NCBI RefSeq assembly: GCF_038967635.1
Contig: NZ_CP152413.1
Location: forward strand, 3,162,001-3,226,000
DNA: 64,000 bases
Source: Bradyrhizobium sp. B124
GTDB taxonomy: Bacteria; Pseudomonadota; Alphaproteobacteria; Rhizobiales; Xanthobacteraceae
Reading direction: 5' to 3'
Of the stretch, positions 16,892 to 26,702 are shown in pieces. The notes beneath the pieces are model-generated. The model worked only from the letters and a program-made list of their open reading frames with translations, was not told the origin of the DNA and did no database searches. The stretch's first letter is position 1. Each line of letters starts with the position of its first letter. The position numbers and the translations under genes were made by a program.

Positions 16892-18835
16892 CTAGCCGGC
16901 CTGCTTCACCCGCATGTACCACTCGACGAGCCGGCGGACCTGGCGCTCGGTGTAACCGCGCTCCACCATCCGCTCGACGAACTCGCCGTGCTTCTTCTCG
17001 GTCTCGCCGTCCTTCTTGGAGCCGAACGAGATGACCGGAAGCAGATCCTCGACCTGCGAGAATATCCGCTTTTCGATCACGTCGCGAACCTTTTCGTAGG
17101 AGGTCCAGCTCGGGTTCTTGCCGTTGTTGTGCGCCCGCGAGCGCAGCGAGAACTTGACGACCTCGTTGCGGAAATCCTTCGGGTTGGCGATGCCGGCCGG
17201 CTTCTCGATCTTGGTCAGCTCTTGATTCAAAAGCTCACGGTTCATCAGCTGGCCGGTGTCGGGATCCTTGAAGTCCTGATCCTCGATCCAGGCGTCGGCA
17301 TAGTCGACATAGCGGTCGAACAGGTTCTGGCCGTAGTCGGAGTAGGATTCCAGATAGGCCTTCTGGATCTCGTTGCCGATGAACTCGGCATAGCGCGGTG
17401 CGAGGTCGGCCTTGATGAATTCGAGATAGCGCTTCTCGACCTCGTCAGGCAGCTGCTCGCGGCGGATCGCCATCTCCAGCACATACATCAGATGCACCGC
17501 ATCGGCGCCGACCTCGGTGGTGTCGTGATTGAAGGTCGAGGCCAGCACCTTGAAGGCAAAGCGGGTGGAGACGCCGTCCATGCCCTCGTCGACGCCGGCA
17601 GCGTCCTTGTATTCCTGCACGCTGCGCGCCTTCGGATCGGATTCCTTCAGGCTCTCGCCGTCATAGACCCGCATCTTGCCGAACAGCGTCGAGTTCTCGT
17701 GCTTGCGCAGCCGCGACATCACCGAGAAGCGGGCCAGCGTTTCCAGCGTGGCCGGCGCGCACGGCGCGGCGGCAAGCTCGGAGGTCTGGATCAGCTTCTC
17801 GTAGATCTTCTGCTCCTCGGTGACCCGCAGGCAGTACGGGACCTTGATGACGCAGATGCGGTCGATGAAGGCCTCGTTGTTCTTGTTGGTCTTGAAGCTC
17901 TGCCACTCGGCTTCGTTCGAGTGGGCGAGGATGATGCCGGTGAACGGGATCGCACCGATGTTCTCGGTGCCGATGTAGTTGCCCTCCTGGGTCGCCGTCA
18001 GCAGCGGGTGCAGCATCTTGATCGGCGCCTTGAACATCTCGACGAACTCGAGCACGCCCTGGTTGGCGCGGTTGAGGCCGCCGGAATAGCTGTAGGCGTC
18101 CGGGTCGTTCTGGGCGTAGGTCTCGAGCTTGCGGATGTCGACCTTGCCGACCAGCGAGGAGATGTCCTGGTTGTTCTCGTCACCGGGCTCGGTCTTGGCG
18201 ACCGCGATCTGGCGCAGCCGGGAGGGCTGGATGCGCGCGACGCGGAATTGCGAGATGTCGCCGCCGAAGGCCTCGAGCCGCTTGTAGGCCCAGGGCGACA
18301 TCAACCCGCTCAGCCGGCGGCGCGGAATGCCGTACTTCTCCTCGATCATCGGCCCGAGCTGCTCGGGGTCGAACAACCCGAGCGGGCTCTCGAACACCGG
18401 CGACAGCTCGTCACCCGCCTTCAGCACGTAAATCGGATGAATTTCCATCAGCGCCTTGATGCGCTCAGCGAGCGACGACTTGCCGCCACCGACCGGTCCG
18501 AGCAGATAGAGGATTTGCTTGCGCTCTTCGAGGCCCTGTGCGGCGTGGCGGAAGAAGCCGACCAGGCGTTCGATCGTGTCCTCCATGCCGAAGAAGCCGG
18601 CGAAGGCCGGATACGATCTGATCGTACGGTTCAAAAAGATACGGCCAAGGCGTGGGTCCTTGGCCGTGTCGATCATCTGGGGCTCACCGATTGCCGCTAA
18701 TAACCGCTCGGCCGCATTGGCGTATCGCATCGGATCACTTCGACACGACTCCAAATACTCGGCCATCGACATGTCGGTCTGGCTTCGCGCTTCAAACGAC
18801 CTTGCGAAGGCGTTGAACAAAGAATCGTTGTACAT
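16892..18835 (-). CDS. prkA: PrkA family serine protein kinase
   Basis: A 647-residue PrkA (YeaG) protein with an AAA-type N-terminal domain and a C-terminal protein-kinase-like domain. The Walker A motif GPVGGGKSSL is near residue 107; the family signatures YPAFAGFFGME, GGLNRANQGVLEFVEMFK and ILAHSNEAEW follow. The start is the ATG at 18835, where the segment GGAGAGAGGG lies immediately upstream; an earlier in-frame ATG at 18850 would place that ribosome-binding site inside the coding region. It is the first gene of the prkA-yeaH-spoVR unit. In enterobacteria this cluster responds to nitrogen limitation and stationary phase. I could not find a convincing sigma-54 or general-stress promoter upstream. 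Confidence 0.93.
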   Translation of the reverse strand: MYNDSLFNAFARSFEARSQTDMSMAEYLESCRSDPMRYANAAERLLAAIGEPQMIDTAKDPRLGRIFLNRTIRSYPAFAGFFGMEDTIERLVGFFRHAAQGLEERKQILYLLGPVGGGKSSLAERIKALMEIHPIYVLKAGDELSPVFESPLGLFDPEQLGPMIEEKYGIPRRRLSGLMSPWAYKRLEAFGGDISQFRVARIQPSRLRQIAVAKTEPGDENNQDISSLVGKVDIRKLETYAQNDPDAYSYSGGLNRANQGVLEFVEMFKAPIKMLHPLLTATQEGNYIGTENIGAIPFTGIILAHSNEAEWQSFKTNKNNEAFIDRICVIKVPYCLRVTEEQKIYEKLIQTSELAAAPCAPATLETLARFSVMSRLRKHENSTLFGKMRVYDGESLKESDPKARSVQEYKDAAGVDEGMDGVSTRFAFKVLASTFNHDTTEVGADAVHLMYVLEMAIRREQLPDEVEKRYLEFIKADLAPRYAEFIGNEIQKAYLESYSDYGQNLFDRYVDYADAWIEDQDFKDPDTGQLMNRELLNQELTKIEKPAGIANPKDFRNEVVKFSLRSRAHNNGKNPSWTSYEKVRDVIEKRIFSQVEDLLPVISFGSKKDGETEKKHGEFVERMVERGYTERQVRRLVEWYMRVKQAG

Positions 18836-19333
18836 GATCCCTCTCTCCACGATATGTATCGCCGCACGACTGACACGAGTCGCAACCAGAGCGTCCTAGG
18901 ATCGAATCAGCGTCGGCACGCTGGGTCCATTGGACACTCGACCGACTCATTTCGGCAATGCACGGCGCGTGCAGCCTCTGCCTTATCAACAGGCAGGAAG
19001 CTTAATGGTTCATCAATATCCCCTTGTTTTTGGTGTCTGTAACCCCCTCGCCACATCCGTGGTTTACCGGGGCCCAGGCCTTCGAAGCGGACATCCGAGC
19101 GGGGCAACTTCCCCGTCCGGCGATGAACGTTGGGCTCCCTGAAAAGGTGTGGCTGTCCTGCCTTGGCGTCAAGATGTGTACGTCACAGACTCGCATGAAC
19201 AAACTGTCAGACGAGGTTGAACGTGCCTCCTTGTCGCCGCGACTAAGGCAACGAGCCCGCGCAGTTCCACGCGGCACCATTGCCGCGCTGTAAAGATGAC
19301 ACCTTGGAGGCGCGGGCTATTCCCGAGGCGGTC
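18836..19333. other. Gene-free stretch between divergent prkA and a small exported protein
   Basis: About 500 bases with no convincing coding frame. A short inverted repeat (CGACT, 6-base spacer, AGTCG) sits at 18867-18882, about 32 bases upstream of the prkA start, and another (CTGCC/GGCAG) lies near 18978-18996. The stretch must contain promoters for both flanking genes, but I cannot assign hexamers. Confidence 0.6.
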
Positions 19334-19882
19334 ATGAAGCAGGCACTCCTTGTTGTCGCACTTGCCGCCGCAGCCTGCGCCGGCGCGGCGTTAACCGTCG
19401 AGGCGCAGGAAGGCGTCGACAAAGCCAGGGCGGCCGCCTTCGACAACAGGATGTTCGCGGGCCCGCCCGGCGCGAAAGCCCATGCCTGCTTCGTGCGGCG
19501 ATACGATGCAAATCATCTGACGCAGCATCCGAAGCAGAAGGTCAGCGCGATCAAGCTGCTCGTCGCCGCCGAGGATGCGCCGGAGGACAAGACCACCAAC
19601 TACTCGTTCCGGCTCGGCGTCGCTTACCGCCACCGCCCCGGCAATTTCGACTCCAGCGGCTACTGCAACCATGCGGTCGCGACCGAATCCGGACACGAGA
19701 TACGCTTCGAATGCCTTGGCCGCATCGTGGTGTGGAATCGCAACAAGCCCGACGACGACGCCGGCGAAGCGCTGCTCGCCGGCGCCGACGACAAGATCTT
19801 TCGCGTCGATCGCGCGGACTTGGGCGAATGCGCCGAACTTGTGACCGACCGCAAGGAACTCGCTGCACTCCGGCACAAGTGA
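19334..19882 (+). CDS. Conserved hypothetical exported protein
   Basis: A 182-residue protein with a clear signal peptide (MKQALLVVALAAAACAGAAL, cleavage near VEAQE). The mature part has no domain I recognise. It contains spaced cysteines (HACFVRRYD, SSGYCNHAV, RFECLGRIVVW, LGECAELV) that could form two disulfides in the periplasm, and several acidic stretches. The start is the ATG at 19334 with GAGGCGG just upstream; the frame extends further back but those codons precede the signal peptide. It is followed after 41 bases by a DsrE-family gene on the same strand, so they are probably co-transcribed. Confidence 0.7.
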   Translation: MKQALLVVALAAAACAGAALTVEAQEGVDKARAAAFDNRMFAGPPGAKAHACFVRRYDANHLTQHPKQKVSAIKLLVAAEDAPEDKTTNYSFRLGVAYRHRPGNFDSSGYCNHAVATESGHEIRFECLGRIVVWNRNKPDDDAGEALLAGADDKIFRVDRADLGECAELVTDRKELAALRHK

Positions 19883-19923
19883 TAGGCTTTGCGCCGGTCG
19901 ACAATCATTGCGCGAGGGACGCC

Positions 19924-20370
19924 ATGCACCGACGCAGCATCCTGTGGGGCACCCTCTCGGCGATCGGCGCTGCCTTTACAGCGCCACGGGCGAACGCCGC
20001 CACTGAGACCCCACCACCGGGAAAGCTGAAGGTGGTCTATCACCTCGACGACCTCGGCAAGGTCAATTTCGTGATCGGCAACATCCAGAACCATCTCGAC
20101 GGCGTCGGCCCCGGCAATGTGACGATCGCACTCGTGGTGCACGGCCAGGCGCTGAAGGCGTTTCGTTCGGCGGCGGCCAACCCCGACCTGACGAGGCATG
20201 TCCGGCAGCTCACGACGGACGGAATTGAACTCGTCGCCTGCGGCAACACCATGAAATCGCAGAACATCACCCTCGCCGACCTGCTCCCGGGCTTCGTCGC
20301 CGCCGAGCGCGGCGGTGTGGTCCGCCTCGCCGAGCTGCAATCCCAGGGCTACCTCTACCTGCGGCCCTGA
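19924..20370 (+). CDS. DsrE family protein, exported
   Basis: A 148-residue DsrE/DsrF-like protein with an N-terminal export signal that contains paired arginines (MHRRSILWG, hydrophobic stretch, cleavage near ANAATE), possibly a twin-arginine signal. The body has the family pattern LKVVYHLDD, an internal helix with ALKAF, and the conserved cysteine in ELVACGNTMKSQ (about residue 105). Cytoplasmic DsrE proteins relay sulfur in persulfide form; exported single-domain members like this one are common in proteobacteria and have no settled function. GAGGGA lies a few bases before the ATG at 19924. The preceding gene also encodes an exported cysteine-containing protein. Confidence 0.82.
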   Translation: MHRRSILWGTLSAIGAAFTAPRANAATETPPPGKLKVVYHLDDLGKVNFVIGNIQNHLDGVGPGNVTIALVVHGQALKAFRSAAANPDLTRHVRQLTTDGIELVACGNTMKSQNITLADLLPGFVAAERGGVVRLAELQSQGYLYLRP

Positions 20371-20588
20371 CGCGCGGCCGCGCGCCCGCAACGCGTCATA
20401 AAAATGTGCCGAGATCAGGGTCTGCTCGCACCGGCGTCCGAGGGGATCGAACTGTTGTGAATGGCGTTATCCCTTGGGAATGCTGATATTCCGCCCGGGC
20501 CCCCAGTCATGTTGACAATCCGCCTCCGCCCCCGAAAGCTGCCCGGGAACCCAAAAATCGACCCTCGATCGAACGAGAACAGGCACCC

Positions 20589-23435
20589 ATGAACCCCGTC
20601 AAAGCACTCGAAAATCACCGCCAGGCCGTCTGGCTGGACTTCCTTGCCCGCGGCTTCGTCGCCAAGGGCGACCTGAAGCGGCTGATCGAGACCGACGGCG
20701 TCAAAGGCGTGACGTCCAACCCCTCGATCTTCGAGAAGGCGATCGGCAGCTCGGACGAGTATGACGGGGCGATCGGCAAGGCCCTCAAGAAGGGCGACCG
20801 CTCGGTCGCCGACCTGTTCGAACACCTCGCGGTCGAGGACATCCAGCACGCCGCCGACGTGCTGCGCCCGGTCTACGACCAGAGCCATGGCGGCGACGGC
20901 TTCGTCAGCCTCGAAGTGTCGCCCTATCTGGCGATGGACACCAAGGGCACGATCGCGGAGGCCGAGCGGCTCTGGAAGGACGTCCACCGCAAGAACCTGA
21001 TGGTCAAGGTGCCGGCGACGCCGGAGGGCCTGCCGGCGGTCGAGTACCTGATCGGCGAAGGCATCAGCATCAACATCACGCTGCTGTTCTCGCAGAAGGT
21101 CTATCGCCAGGTCGCGGAAGCCTATCTCAAGGGCCTGGAGAAGTACGTCGCCAAGGGCGGCGATCCCTCCCATGTGGCAAGCGTCGCCAGCTTCTTCGTC
21201 AGCCGCATCGACTCTGCCGTCGACAAGCAGCTCGACGAGAAGATCGCACGCGCCAACGACCCGTCCGAGAAGGAGCGGCTCGCGGCCTTGAAGGGCAAGG
21301 TCGCGATCGCCAATGCAAAGCTCGCCTACCAGGACTACAAGCGCCTGTTCTCCGGCCCGCGCTGGGACAAGCTCACGGCCAAGGGCGCCAAGCCGCAGCG
21401 GCTGCTGTGGGCTTCGACCGGCACCAAGAACAAGGACTACAGCGACGTGCTCTATGTCGAGGAGCTGATCGGCCCCGACACCGTCAACACCGTGCCGCCG
21501 GCAACCCTCGATGCCTTCCGCGACCACGGCAAGGTCCGCGACAGCCTCGAGGAGAATGTCGAGGACGCCCGCCACGTGCTGGACGAGCTGGAGAAGTCCG
21601 GCATCTCGCTCGATGCGATCACCGAGGAGCTGGTCAAGGACGGCGTCAAGCTGTTCGCCGACGCGGCCGACAAGCTGTACGGCGCGGTCGCCCACAAGCG
21701 CGCGACCTCGCTCGGCGGCGGCATCGACCATCAGAAGCTGGCGCTCGGCGCCGGTATCGAGAAGGCGGTCGAGAAAAGCACCGAGGAATGGCGCGTATCG
21801 GCCAAGATCCGAAGGCTCTGGCACAAGGACAAGTCGGTCTGGACCGGCGATGACGAGGACAAATGGCTGGGCTGGCTGACCAGCGCTGCAACCGCCGACG
21901 TCGCCGACTATGAGGATTTCGCCAAGCGCGTGAAGGGCCAGAACTTCACCGACGCCGTCGTGCTCGGCATGGGCGGATCGAGCCTCGGGCCGGAGGTGCT
22001 GGCCCAGACCTTCCCGCACAAGTCCGGCTTCCCGCGGCTGCACGTGCTCGATTCCACTGATCCGGCCCAGGTGCGCGCGATGGAGGAGTATGTCGACATC
22101 GCAAAGACGCTGTTCATCGTCTCCTCCAAATCCGGCGGCACCACCGAGCCGAACGTGATGAAGGACTATTTCTTCGACCGGGTGGCCAAGGCGATCGGCA
22201 AGGACAAGGCCGGCCATCGTTTCATCGCGGTGACCGATCCCGGTTCGTCGCTGCAGAAGGTCGCGATCAAGCAGGGCTTTGCCCGCATCTTCTACGGCGA
22301 CCCTGCAATCGGCGGCCGCTATTCCGTGCTGTCGCCGTTCGGCCTGGTGCCGGCGGCGGCCGCGGGCATCGACGTCCGCAGCCTGCTCGGCCATACGCTA
22401 GCCATGGTGCGCTCGTGCGGCGCCGACGTGCCGCCGCAGGAAAACCCGGGCGTCCAGCTCGGGCTGGCGATGGGCATCGCCGGGCTCGAAGGCCGCGACA
22501 AGGTGACGATCTTCGCCTCGCCCGAGGTCGCCGATTTCGGCGCCTGGGCCGAGCAGCTGATCGCGGAATCGACCGGCAAGGACGGCAAGGGCCTGATCCC
22601 GATCGAGGGCGAGACCATCGGCGACGCCGCGGTCTACGGCAACGACCGCTTCTTCCTCGACCTGCGCACCGAGGGCGAGCACGACGCCGCGCATGAGGCC
22701 AAGCTCGCCGCGCTCGAGGCCGCCGGCCATCCCGTGGTCCGGATCGTGATGAAGTCGATCGACCATATCGGCCAGGAGTTCTTCCGCTTCGAGATCGCGA
22801 CCGCGGTGGCAGGCTCCATCCTCGGCATCAACCCGTTCAACCAGCCCGACGTCGAGGCTGCCAAGATCAAGACGCGCGAGCTGACGGCGGCGTTCGAGAA
22901 GACCGGATCGCTGCCGGCCGAGCGGCCGGTGGTGTCGGCGGATGGCGTCGAGCTCTACACCGACGCGCAGAACGCCGAGGAGCTCCGCAAGGCCGGCGCC
23001 AATGGCGACCTCGATTCCTGGATCAAGGCCCACCTCTCGCGCTCCGGCCGCAGCGACTATGTCGCCCTGCTCGCCTATATCGAGCGCGATGGCGACACCA
23101 TCGACGCCATGCAGGCGATGCGGCTGAAGGTGCGCGATGCGAAACACCTTGCGACCTGCGCCGAATTCGGCCCGCGCTTCCTCCATTCGACCGGACAGGC
23201 CTACAAGGGCGGGCCCGACAGCGGCGTGTTCCTGCAGGTCACGACCGACGACAGCAAGGACCTGGCCGTGCCCGGCCAGAAGGCGAGCTTCGGCGTGATC
23301 AAGGCGGCGCAGGCGCGCGGCGATTTCGACGTGCTCACCGAGCGCGGCAGGCGGGCACTGCGCGTGCATCTCAAGGGCGACCTCACCTCCGGGCTTGCGG
23401 CACTCGATGCCGCGATCTCGGCCGCACTGAACTGA
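20589..23435 (+). CDS. tal-pgi: Bifunctional transaldolase / glucose-6-phosphate isomerase
   Basis: A 948-residue fusion. The N-terminal part (about 1-370) is a transaldolase: the Schiff-base lysine is in NLMVKVPATPEG near residue 140, and GVTSNPSIFEKAI is the substrate-loop motif. The C-terminal part (about 400-940) is a phosphoglucose isomerase, with VLGMGGSSLGPEV, SSKSGGTTEPN and the GEFF-like region around IDHIGQEFFRFE. The fusion links the non-oxidative pentose-phosphate branch to fructose/glucose-6-phosphate interconversion and is known in alphaproteobacteria. It is the first gene of a six-gene unit that channels glucose-6-phosphate through zwf, pgl and gnd. The ribosome-binding site is weak, and the 218 bases upstream show no recognisable operator. 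Confidence 0.95.
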   Translation: MNPVKALENHRQAVWLDFLARGFVAKGDLKRLIETDGVKGVTSNPSIFEKAIGSSDEYDGAIGKALKKGDRSVADLFEHLAVEDIQHAADVLRPVYDQSHGGDGFVSLEVSPYLAMDTKGTIAEAERLWKDVHRKNLMVKVPATPEGLPAVEYLIGEGISINITLLFSQKVYRQVAEAYLKGLEKYVAKGGDPSHVASVASFFVSRIDSAVDKQLDEKIARANDPSEKERLAALKGKVAIANAKLAYQDYKRLFSGPRWDKLTAKGAKPQRLLWASTGTKNKDYSDVLYVEELIGPDTVNTVPPATLDAFRDHGKVRDSLEENVEDARHVLDELEKSGISLDAITEELVKDGVKLFADAADKLYGAVAHKRATSLGGGIDHQKLALGAGIEKAVEKSTEEWRVSAKIRRLWHKDKSVWTGDDEDKWLGWLTSAATADVADYEDFAKRVKGQNFTDAVVLGMGGSSLGPEVLAQTFPHKSGFPRLHVLDSTDPAQVRAMEEYVDIAKTLFIVSSKSGGTTEPNVMKDYFFDRVAKAIGKDKAGHRFIAVTDPGSSLQKVAIKQGFARIFYGDPAIGGRYSVLSPFGLVPAAAAGIDVRSLLGHTLAMVRSCGADVPPQENPGVQLGLAMGIAGLEGRDKVTIFASPEVADFGAWAEQLIAESTGKDGKGLIPIEGETIGDAAVYGNDRFFLDLRTEGEHDAAHEAKLAALEAAGHPVVRIVMKSIDHIGQEFFRFEIATAVAGSILGINPFNQPDVEAAKIKTRELTAAFEKTGSLPAERPVVSADGVELYTDAQNAEELRKAGANGDLDSWIKAHLSRSGRSDYVALLAYIERDGDTIDAMQAMRLKVRDAKHLATCAEFGPRFLHSTGQAYKGGPDSGVFLQVTTDDSKDLAVPGQKASFGVIKAAQARGDFDVLTERGRRALRVHLKGDLTSGLAALDAAISAALN

Positions 23436-23447
23436 CGGAGGCGAGCA

Positions 23448-24431
23448 ATGCAACTCGGCATGATCGGCCTCGGGCGGATGGGCGGCAACATCGTCCGCCG
23501 CCTGATGACCCAGGGTCACACCACCGTGGTCTACGACAAGGATCCGAAGGCGGTCGCGGCGCTGGTCGCCGACAATGCCACCGGCTCCTCGTCGCTGGAG
23601 GATTTCGTCCTCAAGCTGGAAGCGCCACGCACCGCCTGGGTGATGCTGCCGGCCGGCAAGATCACCGAAGCCACCATCGAGGCGCTGTCGAAGCTGATGC
23701 AACCCGGCGACGTCATCATCGACGGCGGCAACACCTTCTGGCAGGACGACGTCCGCCGCGGCAAGGCGCTCAGGGAGCGTGGGCTGCATTATGTCGATGT
23801 CGGCACCAGCGGCGGCATCTGGGGCATCGAGCGCGGCTACTGCATGATGATCGGCGGCGACAAACCCGTCGTCGACCGGCTCGACCCGATCTTCAAGACG
23901 CTGGCGCCCGGCATCGGCGACATCCCGCGCACCTCCGGCCGCGACGGTCGCGATCCGCGCATCGAACAGGGCTACATCCACGCCGGTCCGATCGGCGCGG
24001 GGCATTTCGTCAAGATGATCCACAACGGCATCGAATACGGCCTGATGCAGGCCTATGCCGAAGGCTTCGACATCCTGAAGAACGCCAACATCGAGGCGCT
24101 GCCGCCCGACCATCGCTTCGATCTCGACATCGCCGACATCGCCGAAGTCTGGCGGCGCGGCAGCGTGATCCCATCCTGGCTGCTCGACCTCACCGCCTCG
24201 GCGCTGGCGCAGAACCACACGCTCGACAATTATTCCGGCTTCGTCGAGGATTCCGGCGAAGGCCGCTGGACCGTCAATGCCGCGGTCGACGAGGCGGTGC
24301 CGGCCGAGGTGCTGACGGCGGCGCTCTACACCCGCTTCCGTTCGCGCAAGGATCACACCTTCGCCGAGAAGATCCTCTCGGCGATGCGCGCAGGGTTTGG
24401 CGGCCACAAGGAGCCGCCGAAGAAGGCTTAA
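23448..24431 (+). CDS. gnd: 6-phosphogluconate dehydrogenase, decarboxylating (short form)
   Basis: A 327-residue enzyme of the short 6PGDH class, which lacks the long C-terminal helix of the 470-residue form and usually prefers NAD+. The N-terminal nucleotide motif is [21 protein letters not shown] and [19 protein letters not shown] provide substrate residues; the catalytic lysine lies in [16 protein letters not shown] near residue 190. It oxidatively decarboxylates 6-phosphogluconate to ribulose-5-phosphate. It follows tal-pgi by 12 bases and precedes zwf by 20, clearly one operon. The cofactor preference is inferred from the family and not visible as a single decisive residue. Confidence 0.94.
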   Translation: MQLGMIGLGRMGGNIVRRLMTQGHTTVVYDKDPKAVAALVADNATGSSSLEDFVLKLEAPRTAWVMLPAGKITEATIEALSKLMQPGDVIIDGGNTFWQDDVRRGKALRERGLHYVDVGTSGGIWGIERGYCMMIGGDKPVVDRLDPIFKTLAPGIGDIPRTSGRDGRDPRIEQGYIHAGPIGAGHFVKMIHNGIEYGLMQAYAEGFDILKNANIEALPPDHRFDLDIADIAEVWRRGSVIPSWLLDLTASALAQNHTLDNYSGFVEDSGEGRWTVNAAVDEAVPAEVLTAALYTRFRSRKDHTFAEKILSAMRAGFGGHKEPPKKA

Positions 24432-24451
24432 AACGAACCGCGGAAGGTCAC

Positions 24452-25945
24452 GTGCAGAAGAAACCCGATCCTTGCTCCTTCATCATCTTCGGCGCCACCG
24501 GTGACCTGACACACCGGCTGGTCGTCCCGGCGCTCTACAATCTCGCCGCCGGCAATCTCCTGCCGGAAAAGTTCTGCGTCGTCGGCATCGTCCGCAAGGG
24601 CATGTCGAGCGAGCAGCTGACCGACAGCCTGCTGCAGGGGCTGCGCAAGTTCGCGACCCGTCCAGTGGACGAGGCGATCGCGAAGCGGCTGTTCGAATGC
24701 GTCACCTCGATCGAGGCCGATCCGAGAGATCCCGCTTCGTTCGATGCCATGAACGAACGGCTCGACAAGCTCGAGACGGCGCGCGGCACCGGCGGCAACC
24801 GGCTGTTCTATCTCGCGACCCCCCCGAACGCCTTCCTGCCGATCAGCGAGCAACTCGAACGCACCGGCATGCTGGAGGAGAACGGCGCCTGGCGGCGGCT
24901 GATCATCGAAAAGCCGTTCGGCACCGATCTGGCGTCGGCCAGGGCGCTGAATGCCGCGCTGCTGAAGCTGATGGATGAGCATCAGATCTACCGGATCGAC
25001 CATTACCTCGGCAAGGAAACCGTCCAGAACATCCTGGTGCTGCGCTTTGCCAACGGCATGTTCGAACCGATCTGGAATCGCAACCATATCGACCACGTCC
25101 AGATCACCGTCGACGAGAAGCTCGGCGTCGGCCATCGCGGCAGTTTCTACGACGCCACCGGCGCGCTGCGCGACATGGTGCCGAACCATCTATTCCAGCT
25201 GCTGTCGCTGGTGACGATGGAGCCGCCGGCGCGCTTCGACGCCCATGCGGTGCGCTCGGAGAAGGCCGAGGTGCTGAGCGCGATCCAGATCCAGAGCGAG
25301 CAGGAGGCGCTGTCCAACTCGGTGCGCGGCCAGTATCGCGGCGGCCGGGTCGGCGACACCGAGATCGAGGACTATCTCAAGACACCGGACGTCAGGCCGG
25401 ACAGCTCGACCGAGACCTATGCCGCGCTGAAGCTGACGATCGACAATTGGCGCTGGGCCGGCGTGCCATTCTACCTGCGCACCGGCAAGGCGCTGACCAG
25501 CAAACGCACCGAGATCGCGATCAAGTTCAAGCAGGCGCCGTTCGCGATGTTCCGCGACACCGCGGTCGACCGCCTGTCGCAGAACTACCTGGTCATCTCG
25601 ACCGAGCCGACCGAAGGCATCGAGCTGCAGTTCAACACCAAGGTGCCTGGCCCGGCCATCAACATCGACGGCGTCGAGATGAAGTTCCGCTACAAGGACT
25701 ACTTCAAGGCCGAACCATCGACCGGCTACGAGACGCTGATCTACGACTGCATGATCGGCGACAATCTGCTGTTCCAACGCGCCGACAGCGTCGAGGCCGG
25801 ATGGCAGGCGGTGCAGCCCTTCCTCGACGCCTGGAAGACTGCCGGCGGGCGCGGTCTGCAACCCTACAAGGCCGGTAGCGAAGGTCCGGAGGCCGCCAAC
25901 GCGCTATTGACGCGCGACGGCCGCAGCTGGCGGAAGCTCGGCTGA
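24452..25945 (+). CDS. zwf: Glucose-6-phosphate dehydrogenase
   Basis: A 497-residue enzyme oxidising glucose-6-phosphate to 6-phosphogluconolactone. The N-terminal coenzyme motif is IIFGATGDLTHRLVVPAL; the substrate and catalytic motif RIDHYLGKETVQNI is near residue 181; EKPFG precedes it. Translation starts at GTG (24452), with GGAAGG upstream. Length and motifs fit the standard family. It is third in the tal-pgi, gnd, zwf, pgl, gntK unit and is followed by pgl after 2 bases, so lactone is produced and hydrolysed by neighbouring gene products. Confidence 0.96.
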   Translation: MQKKPDPCSFIIFGATGDLTHRLVVPALYNLAAGNLLPEKFCVVGIVRKGMSSEQLTDSLLQGLRKFATRPVDEAIAKRLFECVTSIEADPRDPASFDAMNERLDKLETARGTGGNRLFYLATPPNAFLPISEQLERTGMLEENGAWRRLIIEKPFGTDLASARALNAALLKLMDEHQIYRIDHYLGKETVQNILVLRFANGMFEPIWNRNHIDHVQITVDEKLGVGHRGSFYDATGALRDMVPNHLFQLLSLVTMEPPARFDAHAVRSEKAEVLSAIQIQSEQEALSNSVRGQYRGGRVGDTEIEDYLKTPDVRPDSSTETYAALKLTIDNWRWAGVPFYLRTGKALTSKRTEIAIKFKQAPFAMFRDTAVDRLSQNYLVISTEPTEGIELQFNTKVPGPAINIDGVEMKFRYKDYFKAEPSTGYETLIYDCMIGDNLLFQRADSVEAGWQAVQPFLDAWKTAGGRGLQPYKAGSEGPEAANALLTRDGRSWRKLG

Positions 25946-25947
25946 CC

Positions 25948-26700
25948 ATGACCACGAGCGGCGAGCGCAAGATCATCACGGTCGCCGATCCGGCCGCACT
26001 GGCGAAGACCGCCGCCGAACGGATGATCGCCAGGATCGACCAGAACAGCGGCCGGATCGCAGTGTGCCTCACCGGCGGCTCCAGCCCCAAGGCGCTCTAC
26101 CAGCTGCTGGCGACACCGGACTATCGCCGGCGGATTCCGTGGGATCGCATCGACTGGTTCATCGGCGATGAGCGCCTGGTGCCGCGCAAGGACCCACTGC
26201 ACAATATGAGCATGGCGCGCCAGGCCTTCCTCGACCGCTGCGCCCCGGCCGCGAATGTCCATCCGATCGCAACCGACACCGCCGATCTCAGGGATCCCGA
26301 CGTCAGTGCGGCGCTGTACGAGAACGAGCTGATGGCCTTCTACGGCGCCGAACAGCTCGATCCGAAGCGGCCGCTGTTCGACCTCGTGCTGATGGGCATC
26401 GGGCCCGATGGCCACACCGCCTCGCTGTTTCCCGGCTTCCCCGCGGTCGAGGAAACCCAGCGCTGGGTGGTCGGGGTGCCCAAGGCCAATGTCGAGCCGT
26501 TCGTGCCGCGGGTCTCCTTGACCCTGCCTGCCCTCGCCTCCTGCCGCGAGATGCTGTTCGAGGTCGCGGGCGAAAACAAGCGCGCGATCTTGACGCGCCT
26601 GTTCGCAGGCGAGAACCTGCCGGCAAACCGCGCGCGATCGCTGGGCGAAACCGTCTGGCTGATCGATCAGGCCGCGCTGCCGGGGGACTTGCGTAAATGA
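25948..26700 (+). CDS. pgl: 6-phosphogluconolactonase
   Basis: A 250-residue DevB/Pgl-type lactonase hydrolysing 6-phosphogluconolactone. Characteristic motifs are CLTGGSSPKALYQLL near residue 45, the WFIGDERLVPRKDPLHNMSMARQAF region near 70-95, and the MGIGPDGHTASLFPG phosphate-binding loop near 150. It starts 2 bases after the zwf stop. Its own stop (26698-26700) overlaps an ATG at 26697, which appears to be the ancestral start of gntK before a small duplication shifted the frame. Confidence 0.94.
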   Translation: MTTSGERKIITVADPAALAKTAAERMIARIDQNSGRIAVCLTGGSSPKALYQLLATPDYRRRIPWDRIDWFIGDERLVPRKDPLHNMSMARQAFLDRCAPAANVHPIATDTADLRDPDVSAALYENELMAFYGAEQLDPKRPLFDLVLMGIGPDGHTASLFPGFPAVEETQRWVVGVPKANVEPFVPRVSLTLPALASCREMLFEVAGENKRAILTRLFAGENLPANRARSLGETVWLIDQAALPGDLRK

Positions 26701-26702
26701 TT

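Noticed and set aside
18836..19000. Sigma-54 promoter upstream of prkA
   Set aside because: A TGCACG...TTGC arrangement is present on the minus strand, but the spacing is 9 bases instead of about 4 and the GG is missing.
20540..20588. EcfG promoter upstream of tal-pgi
   Set aside because: GGAAC occurs in the leader, but no CGTT-like -10 lies 16-17 bases downstream.
20415..24407. Two long minus-strand frames opposite tal-pgi and gnd
   Set aside because: These are antisense shadows of clear metabolic genes with full-length motifs.
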